Assembly (NCBI GenBank): GCA_021802105.1
Contig: JAKAAW010000006.1
Coordinates: 1 to 36,577 of the forward strand
Source: Nanobdellota archaeon
GTDB taxonomy: Archaea; Nanobdellota; Nanobdellia; Parvarchaeales; Parvarchaeaceae
DNA: 36,577 bases
Direction of reading: 5' to 3'
Shown here one piece after another: positions 25,899-35,006 of the stretch (its first letter is position 1; the number at the start of each line of letters is the position of its first letter). Both the position numbers and the translations under genes were made by a program. The notes beneath the pieces are model-generated. The model saw nothing but the letters and a program-made list of their open reading frames with translations. It ran no database searches and was not told the DNA's origin.

Positions 25899-26201
25899 CT
25901 AAACAAAAGACGATTCAGGAAAGCCGGCGTCTTTCAGTATTTTCTTTGCCTTGTCGACATGGTCTCCCTGTAATTCTATAGTGCCCTCTTCGTACGTACC
26001 GCCGCATGCGAGCTTGTTCTTAAACGTCTTTGCCAAACTTTTAACGTCCGTTATCTTCGGATCAAGACCGCTGATAATCGTAACCACCTTTCTGAAGGAC
26101 ACATTTTTAGTGTATATTCTTATTTTCTGTGTCTCCTGAGAAATAGTGCCACAGATACAAAGATCTTTGGGCAAACCACAAACTGCGCAAACTTCTGTCA
26201 T
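25899..26201 (-). CDS. Translation initiation factor aIF1 (SUI1)
   Basis: 100 aa; CAVCGLPKDLCIC N-terminus, KVVTIISGLDP...LAKTFKNKLACGGTYEEGTIELQGDH. Confidence 0.95.
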   Translation of the reverse strand: MTEVCAVCGLPKDLCICGTISQETQKIRIYTKNVSFRKVVTIISGLDPKITDVKSLAKTFKNKLACGGTYEEGTIELQGDHVDKAKKILKDAGFPESSFV

Positions 26202-26277
26202 TATCCCTTTATTACACTCTCAAAAAATCAGATAACTATTATAGATTGCTTCGGTTTAAATAACTTTGCACTTTCAC

Positions 26278-26394
26278 ATGATCGGAATAAACCTACGAAA
26301 CAGTGTACTGGAAGTAACTAAAAACCACAGATTGATGCAATATCTAATTGAAGACCTGGGATTGCCGCTTAGGGAGGATATGAGGGTATTTTAA
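26278..26394 (+). CDS. Possible small protein (38 aa), unverified
   Basis: MIGINLRNSVLEVTKNHRLMQYLIEDLGLPLREDMRVF*; TATA-like tttaaata lies about 24 nt upstream of the ATG; below ORF-track length cutoff. Confidence 0.3.
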   Translation: MIGINLRNSVLEVTKNHRLMQYLIEDLGLPLREDMRVF

Positions 26395-26484
26395 GTGATA
26401 CCTACATTTTATATTAATTTAACCACTATTGAATGATAGAAGCAATGTTTTAATTTAAGAAATGTCTAGGAAAAGGCATGGGTA

Positions 26485-28575
26485 TTGGATATTCTGCTGA
26501 AACTAACTCTCGGGGGCAATATGGTCTCTAATTTTAGCAAACTTTTTGATCCTGATGGCATAGCAGTCATAGGTGCCTCCAGGGATCCTGGGAAGGTTGG
26601 TAGTGCCATCCTGAAAAACCTCAGAATAACATACCGCGGCAATGTCTTTCCAATAAATAAAGTAGCGGATGAGATACAAGGCTTGAAAGCGTACCAGAAG
26701 ATAACCGCAGTAAAGGAAAACATCGATATCGCAGTTATTGCTATACCAGCGGATGCCGTTCTGGCGGTTCTAAGGGACTGTGAGAAAAAGAAGGTCAGTT
26801 TTGCCGTTATTATAAGCGCTGGATTTAAGGAATCTGGAAAGCAAGGTGCAGCGCTTGAAGAGGGGATAAAAAAATTCCTTAAGACCGCAAAGATAAGAGT
26901 TGTTGGACCTAACTGTCTGGGAGTCATTAACACGGCCCCATATTATAACGCGACTTTTATGGATCCTAACTCCAAGCCTTTGACTGGTAGAACCGCATTC
27001 CTATCCCAAAGTGGTGCACTGCTCAGCGCTATAGTAGATGATGCTACTCTGGAGAAGATAGGGTTCAGTAAGATAATAAGCGTTGGTAATTCTATGGACA
27101 TAGACGAAGCCAAATTTATAGATGTGCTTAGGGAGGACGAAAGCACTGGAGCGATTACACTCTACTTAGAGGGATTGGAAAACGGCAGAGGGTTCATAAA
27201 AAGCGCGCTAGAGACTTCTAAGAAAAAGCCAATAATAGTCTTGAAAGGGGGAAAATCAAAAGTAGGCGCAGAAGCCGTATCATCCCACACTGGTGCTTTA
27301 GCCGGCAGCGATATCGCATACGAGCTTGCATTCAAGAGGGCAGGCGTGATTTCCATCAAGGACGTGGATGATCTCTTCAATTTTATGAGGGACGCACCTG
27401 GTCTTCGGGTGAAAAGCGACGAGGTAATAATAGTTACGAATGCGGGCGGCGGCGGCGTAATAACTACTGATGCTTTGTATGCAAGGGGATTAAAGCTTGC
27501 AAGGCTAAGCGCGAACACTATCAATGAGTTATCTAAGCTTCTGCCTAAAGAGGCGAATATTCATAACCCTATAGATATATTGGGAGATGCTACTCCTGAA
27601 AGATACAAGGATGTTCTTAACGTTGTCTCTTCGCTTAACAAGCCAGTGATAGTGATATTCTCCCCACAAGAGATGTCCTTACCGATAGAGACAGCCAAAG
27701 AGATATCTGAAATTCATCTGCAGAATAGGGATTTACCAATGCTGCCTGTCTTCCTCGGCGGAGCCAGGATAGCTAAGGCGAAGCGATTCCTGAGAGAAGC
27801 AAACCTACCAGTATACAGCTATCCGCACGAGGCGGTCGATATAATAAAGGGGTTATATAAATATGGCACATTCTCACAACCAACATATTCCATCTATTCA
27901 AAGATAAAAACCAAAAAGATCAGACTTAATCTCAAAGAGAATCTGTTCGGAATAGATGCTAAGAACATATTTGATAAACTTGGAATAAAGACAACGTATG
28001 GCGTAAAGGCAAAGACTGAAGCAGAACTTATAAAAGCTGCATCTAAGGTGGGATACCCATGTGTTCTAAAATTAGGCTCGAATGAGATAGTACACAAACA
28101 TGAAATTGGCGGTGTTATTGTAGGGATAAACGATGAAGATGGATTACATAGGGCATTAGAATCCATTAAGACTAAGATATCTGAAGGACATATTAAATAC
28201 ACACACTTTGAGTTATATAAAGATGTTACGCCTATCAAAGGAGCTGTTGAGATACTAATAGGAGGGCATCTGGATCCTCAGTTCGGACCGATGGTCGCGA
28301 TAGGGATAGGAGGGAACTACGCAAATATAATAAATGAGGTGAAGTTTATGCTCTCGCCTATATCCGATTCTGACATTGCAGACCTAAAGAACTCAAAGAT
28401 CGGCAAAATCATAGCAGGTGCTGCGAAAAGAAAGGTTATGGATGAAATAATAAACTACGTCGTTAACATAGCGAAATTGATGGAGACGAATCCAGAGATA
28501 AAAGATATTGATATAAACCCACTAATTCTGTCGGAAGACGAAATAATAGCTGCGGATTTCAAAATATACAAATAA
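26485..28575 (+). CDS. Acetate/acyl-CoA ligase (ADP-forming), fused alpha-beta subunits
   Basis: 696 aa; PDGIAVIGASRDPGKVGSAILKNL, VGPNCLGVIN, SQSGAL, SHTGALAGSD, ATP-grasp beta part GYPCVLKLGSNEIVHKHEIGGVIVG. The reported start is TTG; ATG at 26521 (MVSNFSKLFDP) is a likely start. Confidence 0.92.
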   Translation: MDILLKLTLGGNMVSNFSKLFDPDGIAVIGASRDPGKVGSAILKNLRITYRGNVFPINKVADEIQGLKAYQKITAVKENIDIAVIAIPADAVLAVLRDCEKKKVSFAVIISAGFKESGKQGAALEEGIKKFLKTAKIRVVGPNCLGVINTAPYYNATFMDPNSKPLTGRTAFLSQSGALLSAIVDDATLEKIGFSKIISVGNSMDIDEAKFIDVLREDESTGAITLYLEGLENGRGFIKSALETSKKKPIIVLKGGKSKVGAEAVSSHTGALAGSDIAYELAFKRAGVISIKDVDDLFNFMRDAPGLRVKSDEVIIVTNAGGGGVITTDALYARGLKLARLSANTINELSKLLPKEANIHNPIDILGDATPERYKDVLNVVSSLNKPVIVIFSPQEMSLPIETAKEISEIHLQNRDLPMLPVFLGGARIAKAKRFLREANLPVYSYPHEAVDIIKGLYKYGTFSQPTYSIYSKIKTKKIRLNLKENLFGIDAKNIFDKLGIKTTYGVKAKTEAELIKAASKVGYPCVLKLGSNEIVHKHEIGGVIVGINDEDGLHRALESIKTKISEGHIKYTHFELYKDVTPIKGAVEILIGGHLDPQFGPMVAIGIGGNYANIINEVKFMLSPISDSDIADLKNSKIGKIIAGAAKRKVMDEIINYVVNIAKLMETNPEIKDIDINPLILSEDEIIAADFKIYK

Positions 28576-28576
28576 A

Positions 28577-30031
28577 TTAATCGTATTTTTTAAAGAGATT
28601 CTCCCCTCTCTTTACGCTTCCATTAAACGTGCTTAGTTTAATGTCAGAGAATTTTGTTTCTCTGACGCCAAGCTGTTCTCTTATCTTGACCGCTGATGCA
28701 GGCATGAAAGGCTCCAAAAGAATGGCTATTACACGGATAGCTTCTAGAGAGTTGTTCAGCACTCTCCCGAGTTCTGCTCCCTCTAATTTCCAAGGTTCTT
28801 TGTCGTTGATGTATTTGTTGACGCTTCTTATGAACTTCCACACCTCTTCAAGCGCGCCAGTAACATCAAAAGAGTCAAACAATGACGAAATCTTATCTAT
28901 ATCCGCATTTTCTAGATCTATATCTCCTGCTATCTCCCCCTTATATCTAGAAGCTAGTGTCAGCACCCTTGAGACTAGATTGCCAAGATCAGCCACCAGC
29001 TCACCATTTATTCTTGAGACAAGTGCCTTTTCGGAGAAATCTCCGTCTTCCCATATTGGTTTCTCTTTTATCAGGAAATACCTGAATGCGTCTTCCGAGT
29101 ATCTCTTGATTATGTCCATAGGATCGACCACATTGCCTAGAGATTTACTCATTTTCTTCCCATCCACCGTCCACCATCCATGTGACAAAACTGCCTTTGG
29201 AAGTGAGATGTCCCCTGCTAACAACATGGCTGGCCAGATAACAGAATGAAACCAAGCTATCTCTTTCCCCACGACATGGACGTCTGCGGGCCAAAACTCC
29301 TTGAAGTTTTCACCATCTGGCCATCCCAATGCGCTTATGTAATTCAGAAGTGCGTCAAACCAGACATAAATGGTATGATCCGGACTAGGTGGGAACTGTA
29401 TACCCCACTTTACTGATTTTCTAGTTATATCCAAATCCTTCAACTCATCGTTTAATCTATTTAATATCTCGTTGTATCTTGACTTTGGCATCAAGAAAGT
29501 CTTATTCTCGTCAAAAACCCGAAGGAGAGGCTCTCTATATCTTGATAAACTAAAGAAAAACGCATCCTCTTGGAGTCTCTGCACGGGTCTACCGCAGTAG
29601 GGGCACTTTTCATCGGTTATCTCAGAATCTGGTATGAATGTCTCATCTGGAAGGCAGTACCATCCTTCATATTTTGATTTGTATATGTCGCCATTGTCCC
29701 ATATGAGATTTGCAAACCTCTGCACTGCTACCTCATGCTCTTTGTCGGTGGTCCTTATGAATTTATCGTAAGATATGTTAAGCGAATCCCATGCAAATTT
29801 GTAGGAGTTGGCCACATCATCTACAAACTCTTTAGGACTCTTACCGGCATCAGCGGCGTATTTCTCGACTTTCCCGCCGTGTTCGTCGGTTCCAGTTAGG
29901 AAAAACACTTTTTCGCCTTTTAATCTGTGCCACCTGGCCAATATGTCCGCTATAACCGTTGTGTATGCGTGGCCGATGTGCGGCTTCGCTGTGACGTAGT
30001 ATATTGGTGTCGTAACATAAAATTTTCCCAT
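28577..30031 (-). CDS. metG: Methionyl-tRNA synthetase, bacterial-like sequence
   Basis: 484 aa; FYVTTPIYYVTAKPHIGHAYTTVIADILARWHRLKGEKVFFLTGTDEHG and DGKKMSKSLGNVVDP; ends without an EMAP-like tRNA-binding domain. Confidence 0.95.
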   Translation of the reverse strand: MGKFYVTTPIYYVTAKPHIGHAYTTVIADILARWHRLKGEKVFFLTGTDEHGGKVEKYAADAGKSPKEFVDDVANSYKFAWDSLNISYDKFIRTTDKEHEVAVQRFANLIWDNGDIYKSKYEGWYCLPDETFIPDSEITDEKCPYCGRPVQRLQEDAFFFSLSRYREPLLRVFDENKTFLMPKSRYNEILNRLNDELKDLDITRKSVKWGIQFPPSPDHTIYVWFDALLNYISALGWPDGENFKEFWPADVHVVGKEIAWFHSVIWPAMLLAGDISLPKAVLSHGWWTVDGKKMSKSLGNVVDPMDIIKRYSEDAFRYFLIKEKPIWEDGDFSEKALVSRINGELVADLGNLVSRVLTLASRYKGEIAGDIDLENADIDKISSLFDSFDVTGALEEVWKFIRSVNKYINDKEPWKLEGAELGRVLNNSLEAIRVIAILLEPFMPASAVKIREQLGVRETKFSDIKLSTFNGSVKRGENLFKKYD

Positions 30032-30056
30032 AGCAGCGTATTGTTTTATATAATTA

Positions 30057-30131
30057 TAGCGGGGAATGGATTTGAACCATTGACCTTTGGGTTATGAGCC
30101 CAACGAGCACTCCTGGCTGCTCTACCCCGCT
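30057..30131 (-). tRNA. Initiator tRNA-Met (CAT)
   Basis: AGCGGGG-TA-GAGC-AGCCAGGAGT-GCTC-G-TTGGG-CTCATAA-CCCAA-AGGTC-AATGG-TTCAAAT-CCATT-CCCCGCT-A; A1:U72 and GGG/CCC anticodon stem pairs are initiator hallmarks; no encoded CCA, no intron. Confidence 0.95.
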
Positions 30132-30156
30132 GCATATTATGCATAATGAAAACTTG

Positions 30157-30166
30157 TTATTAAATA
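30157..30166 (-). promoter_or_regulatory. Candidate TATA box for tRNA-iMet (and possibly metG)
   Basis: Minus strand TATTTAATAA centred about 30 nt upstream of the tRNA 5' end. Confidence 0.5.
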
Positions 30167-30230
30167 CTTGTCCTGCAAGCCGTTCGTCTAGCAATCAATA
30201 GGATATAAACAAAAAAAATGTAATATTGTC

Positions 30231-30878
30231 ATGACAGTGGTCGTATCTCTGGGCGGATCATTCTTATTTGAACATCCCGAAAAGATATCCGAGCTTAATA
30301 GGCTGATAAAAAAAGTTAATGAACAGTTTATTGTCGTATGCGGCGGCGGAATGGTAGCCAGAGAGTATATAAATTTCGCTTCAGGATTGGATTTGGACAG
30401 CGAATTTCTGCACAAAGTTGGCATAGAGCTGACACGTGTTAATGCTATGATAATAGCAAAGAAACTTGGCGGCGGGTTTTATAATAAAGATCCGAGGAGA
30501 ATTGAATTAATGAGCAAAGTAACCGTGACTGGTGGGTATAAACCAGGCTGGACTACGGACACTTGCGCAGCTTATGCAGCAGTTGCCTCCAAGTCCGATA
30601 TACTATTCAACTTATCCAAAGAGAAAAATGTCTATGACAAAGACCCCTCTGAGCACAGAAACGCTAAACCTATAAAGTCGATGCTGTTTTCGGACCTTTA
30701 TAGATTAACAAAAGGTAGCAGGAAACCTGGAATGAACTTTATATTCGATCCGTTGGCTGGAAAGATATGCGAGAAGAATGAAATAACTGTAGTTGTTACG
30801 GATGACCCTCTCGACATATCAAATTATCTTAACAAAAAAGAAGTCGATGGCACAATAATAAAGGGATTAAACTGGTGA
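30231..30878 (+). CDS. pyrH: Uridylate kinase (UMP kinase)
   Basis: 215 aa; VVSLGGSFLF, VVCGGGMVAREYI, GGYKPGWTTDTCAAYAA, NLSKEKNVYDKDPSEHRNAKPI. Confidence 0.93.
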   Translation: MTVVVSLGGSFLFEHPEKISELNRLIKKVNEQFIVVCGGGMVAREYINFASGLDLDSEFLHKVGIELTRVNAMIIAKKLGGGFYNKDPRRIELMSKVTVTGGYKPGWTTDTCAAYAAVASKSDILFNLSKEKNVYDKDPSEHRNAKPIKSMLFSDLYRLTKGSRKPGMNFIFDPLAGKICEKNEITVVVTDDPLDISNYLNKKEVDGTIIKGLNW

Positions 30879-30890
30879 TTACGAATATCT

Positions 30891-32165
30891 ATGAAGACCT
30901 CTGCGACTTGGATGTACACTGTTCTACCGATATCCGCACTATCCGGCGGGCTGGGCGTTATGATACCTTTGTATATCCTCTTCATGAAAGGGACTGTGTA
31001 TGATGTCGGTATCGCAACAGCTATATATGCGCTAGTAGAGATACCTGCATCCATATTTTGGGGTAATCTAACAGACAAAGTTAAGCGGACGAAATTATTC
31101 ATACTTATATCGGTTATAGGGACTTTCCCGATACTAATCATCCTGTACTTGATAAATTCTGTCACTTTGATTTATTCTGCATACGGGTTATATTCTTTTG
31201 TAGCTATAGCCGCGTCTCCTGCAATAAACATTCTAATAATAGCTAGGAGAAGAAATGGGGCGCTGCCAAAATATTTCAGCAGGTACAGTGTATTAGTGAT
31301 AATCGGGTCTTTGGCAGGGATGATACCGGGGTTGTTTATTGATGGCCACTTAATAAGAGAATATTTGATTTTTCTCCTTGCGGTGGATGTTATAGCACTT
31401 CTTGTGGCTATGGAATTTATAAGTGAGATCTACCCTACACCAAAACGTGAAAACAAAAAAGAGATCAAGAAGAGCTTTGGCATACTCAATATGATTAGCG
31501 TGACTCCTCACATACTTACTTCTCATTCTTTATTAAAGAAAATACGTTCTAACCTTAGGATACAACGGGGAAAGGGCATCTATCTTCTATTGGCAACCAT
31601 CTCTATGTTCAACTTAAGTATGTACTTATTCAATACTTCATATATTCCATACTTGTACATGCATGGTGTGGGGTATGGCGGGATATTTTCTGTTAATATA
31701 TCAAATACTATTGCTCAGCTATTGATCTATACTGTAGTTTTATCCCTTATTAAAGGTATGAGCTTAAAGAAGTATTACAAGTTCTCCACGGTTGTCAGAG
31801 GCACGTCATATCTAGTCGCAGTGGCACCTGCTTTTATTTTTACAGGGCTGTTTTATCAGCTAAACTTAGCTGCATATTTCATAGCAGGGATAGGTTACGC
31901 TATCTGGAACGTAACGTCTTCAGTCATGCTTTATGAGAGAGTCAGAAAGATGGGCCCTGGACATTATATAGGCCTGTGGGTTGCCGTGCTTGGTCTATCA
32001 GGCGTCGTTGGTGCTTTCGCTTCTGGACTAATCTCCAAAGCAGCGGGATATGCACCAACATTTTTCCTTAGCATAATTGCTGCGATGGTATCTCTCTTGG
32101 TATTTATTTACATGGAGAGAACTGAACGATCAAAACACAGCGAAATGAAGATACATAATATATAG
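30891..32165 (+). CDS. Major facilitator superfamily transporter
   Basis: 424 aa with about 12 hydrophobic segments; FWGNLTDKVKRTKLFI resembles the MFS loop 2-3 motif. Confidence 0.8.
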   Translation: MKTSATWMYTVLPISALSGGLGVMIPLYILFMKGTVYDVGIATAIYALVEIPASIFWGNLTDKVKRTKLFILISVIGTFPILIILYLINSVTLIYSAYGLYSFVAIAASPAINILIIARRRNGALPKYFSRYSVLVIIGSLAGMIPGLFIDGHLIREYLIFLLAVDVIALLVAMEFISEIYPTPKRENKKEIKKSFGILNMISVTPHILTSHSLLKKIRSNLRIQRGKGIYLLLATISMFNLSMYLFNTSYIPYLYMHGVGYGGIFSVNISNTIAQLLIYTVVLSLIKGMSLKKYYKFSTVVRGTSYLVAVAPAFIFTGLFYQLNLAAYFIAGIGYAIWNVTSSVMLYERVRKMGPGHYIGLWVAVLGLSGVVGAFASGLISKAAGYAPTFFLSIIAAMVSLLVFIYMERTERSKHSEMKIHNI

Positions 32166-32199
32166 TAAGCTTTATAAATTACATTTACTAGATTAACTA

Positions 32200-34266
32200 A
32201 TGCAACTCATTATAGCAGAAAAAAGCACTGCGGCAGAGACGATAGCAAAAAATCTTGCCGAGACGCCTATAAAGAGTGAAGAATTGGGTGCAGTTAAATA
32301 CTGGTTCACGAAGATTAAGGGAGAAGACTCCATAGTCATCCCTCTAAAAGGCCATATAAAGGACGTTAGATACCCTGAAATATTCAAAAAATGGAGTGAA
32401 GCCACGTTGAACAGCATGATCAGCGCGAAACTTGAGTATGTTCCTACGGCTCTTGATAACATAGAAGTTATAAAACGTTTCGCCAAAAAAGCGAACAAAG
32501 TGATAATAGCAACGGACTACGACACTGAAGGTGAATCTATAGGGTTTGAAGCCGTGGACGTAGTCAAGAGCGTAAACAAAACGGCGAAAATCTACCGAAG
32601 CGTCTTTTCATCATTAACCGAAAAAGAACTTAATGAAGCTTTCTCTAATTTGAAAAAGCCCGACAAGAATTTGTCAGACAGTGCTGATGCCAGGCGAGAG
32701 ATAGACCTGATCATAGGGGCAGTATTAACAAGATTTATATCGCTGGCATCTGAAAGGCTTGGTAACGCGTTCCTATCTGTCGGCAGGGTCCAGACGCCAA
32801 CTCTAGCGTTGATAGTCGATAGAGACGCAGAAAGAAGAGCCTTCAAACCGCAAAAGTACTGGCGATTCACTGCAGATATAAATTACGGAAAAGGAAATTT
32901 CTTGGCAGAAACTGTAGATGGAAAAATATTTGAAGAGAAGACTGCAGATTCATTCAGAAAAATAAAGGGCGCAAAAACCGCGAAGATCGTTAGTGTCACG
33001 AAAAAAACTAGAGAAGTCCTGCCGCCTAAGCCGTTTAACACTACAAGTTTCCTTAGAAGTGCCGCTGCTGTAGGTTTTAGCGTCCCAAACGCCATGAGGA
33101 TAGTCCAGGGATTGTATATGAGAGGATATGTGTCCTACCCGCGTACAGACAGTGAAGCCTATCCTCCGACACTTGATTTAAACGAGATATTAGACGAGCT
33201 TGGAAAATCTAATTCGTACTCTAAATTTGTAATTGACATTAAGAAAAGGCAGTTGCACCCTACAAAAGGAAAAGAAGCTAAGGATCACCCACCTATCCAC
33301 CCTGTCAAGGTGCCTAAGGAGAAATTGCCGACACAAGACATGAAGATTTTCGATCTTATATCAAGAAGATTTCTAGCCACTCTTTCGGAGTCTTCTAAAG
33401 AAGAACTGATAAATGTAAAGTTAGACATTGGCAAAAAGGATTTCGTTGCGCGAGGTTCCAAGGTCATAACGCCGGGATGGAGAGATGTCTACATATATTC
33501 CAAGTATGAAGAGAATCTGTTACCAGAAATAAAGGAAGGCTCTGTTCTAAAGATAAACTCCATAAACGAATCTGAGGAAGAAACCACGCCGCCTACGCAT
33601 TACTCGCAAGGAGGCATGATGAAACTAATGGAGGACCTACACTTAGGTACAAAAGCAACCAGGCCGGACATCTTGAAAAAGCTAATGTTAAGAAGATACA
33701 TATCTGCCAGCAGAACGCTTATACCCAGTGAAATGGCATTTGCAGTGATAGAAAACCTGGAGAAGATGTCATCTGATTTAACTGGTCCAAAACTCACCGC
33801 AGCACTCGAAGAAGAAATGAAAGCGATAGAACTTGGCAAAAAAACGAAGGAGCAGGTGGTCAATGATTCCAGAGTTGTAGTAAAGGAGATACTCTCAAAA
33901 CTCATGAACAAGAAAAAAGAGGTAAAGGAACTCATGCACAAGGCGCTGCTACAGCAGTATGTGTTCGGGAAGTGTCCGAAAAGTGGAGGGAATTTAAGAC
34001 TGATAATATCCAAGAAAACTCACAAGAGATTTGTAGGGTGCTCTGATTACCCCAAATGCCACTTTGGTATGCCTTTACCCCAGTCAGGATACATCTTCAT
34101 ATCCCCGCAGACCTGCAGCAAGTGCGGAATACATATGATAGAATGGAGGGGAAAAGAGAGCCGCAGAACGTATATCTTCTGTGTAAATCCAGCATGCAAA
34201 CCAAAAAAAGAGGAGTTAAAGGGCAAAAAAACTGCTGCCAAAGCTAAAAAACCAGAAAAGGTTTAA
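32200..34266 (+). CDS. topA: DNA topoisomerase I (type IA)
   Basis: 688 aa; Toprim IAEKSTAAETIAK...ATDYDTEGESIG, SVGRVQTPTLALIVDRD, YMRGYVSYPRTDSEAYP, C-terminal Zn-finger-like repeats. Confidence 0.96.
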   Translation: MQLIIAEKSTAAETIAKNLAETPIKSEELGAVKYWFTKIKGEDSIVIPLKGHIKDVRYPEIFKKWSEATLNSMISAKLEYVPTALDNIEVIKRFAKKANKVIIATDYDTEGESIGFEAVDVVKSVNKTAKIYRSVFSSLTEKELNEAFSNLKKPDKNLSDSADARREIDLIIGAVLTRFISLASERLGNAFLSVGRVQTPTLALIVDRDAERRAFKPQKYWRFTADINYGKGNFLAETVDGKIFEEKTADSFRKIKGAKTAKIVSVTKKTREVLPPKPFNTTSFLRSAAAVGFSVPNAMRIVQGLYMRGYVSYPRTDSEAYPPTLDLNEILDELGKSNSYSKFVIDIKKRQLHPTKGKEAKDHPPIHPVKVPKEKLPTQDMKIFDLISRRFLATLSESSKEELINVKLDIGKKDFVARGSKVITPGWRDVYIYSKYEENLLPEIKEGSVLKINSINESEEETTPPTHYSQGGMMKLMEDLHLGTKATRPDILKKLMLRRYISASRTLIPSEMAFAVIENLEKMSSDLTGPKLTAALEEEMKAIELGKKTKEQVVNDSRVVVKEILSKLMNKKKEVKELMHKALLQQYVFGKCPKSGGNLRLIISKKTHKRFVGCSDYPKCHFGMPLPQSGYIFISPQTCSKCGIHMIEWRGKESRRTYIFCVNPACKPKKEELKGKKTAAKAKKPEKV

Positions 34267-34300
34267 AAGTAACGAGGTCTTCTTATAAGTATAAATCACA

Positions 34301-34936
34301 ATGGAAAATAACAATTCGAAAAAATTTAAGGAAAGGTTACATGGAAGTTCTGGAAGAGTCGCCGGTCTGCACAAATTGTTAATGAACCCGAACTTCTCGT
34401 TTTATCTAGCGTTAATGTCCGGCATCTCTGCAATAGTATCTATAATAGCAACCGTAATCGCTGCTTGGGACATACTTACTTTTAATATAACGGCTTTTCA
34501 GAGTGCGGCAAACCAGTACTTATCATACCTGTATAATACCAGCAACGCGACAGCTGTACAGTACGGACAATATCTGACAAGCGTGACTCAGTCGACTGTC
34601 CTGATATTAAGAAATGCGTTTTCATTGTTTGTACCCTTGCTGGCCATAGCGGCGGTATTCATGATAATTGCTGCATTCTATCTTCATTCCAAAGACAGGA
34701 AAACTGTGTTCAACGGAATAGTATTTAGTATATTCTTTAGCGCTATCGTACTCTTAGGAGTGTTGTTATACTTGCCATTCGCGCCTACTACCGTAGCCAT
34801 GCTATTCAGTTATTTAGGATCTTACTCGACAAGCGGAAACGTGTTTATAATCGTCATGTATGTATTCTTTTTACTTTATATTGTGCTTGGGATTATTTCA
34901 GCCATGACCAGCGTGTATAGGATGTCTAGGCTGTAA
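34301..34936 (+). CDS. Membrane protein of unknown function (about 4 TM)
   Basis: 211-aa ORF with four hydrophobic segments. Confidence 0.65.
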   Translation: MENNNSKKFKERLHGSSGRVAGLHKLLMNPNFSFYLALMSGISAIVSIIATVIAAWDILTFNITAFQSAANQYLSYLYNTSNATAVQYGQYLTSVTQSTVLILRNAFSLFVPLLAIAAVFMIIAAFYLHSKDRKTVFNGIVFSIFFSAIVLLGVLLYLPFAPTTVAMLFSYLGSYSTSGNVFIIVMYVFFLLYIVLGIISAMTSVYRMSRL

Positions 34937-35006
34937 TGATCAAAACGAGAAGCGATTCACAGATTAAGACCATATATATATTAGAAAAAACAAAGATGTT
35001 TGTTAT

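Noticed and set aside
30136-30147. Palindrome ATTATGCATAAT upstream of the initiator tRNA
   Set aside because: Short AT-rich palindrome; likely chance within the promoter-tRNA spacer.
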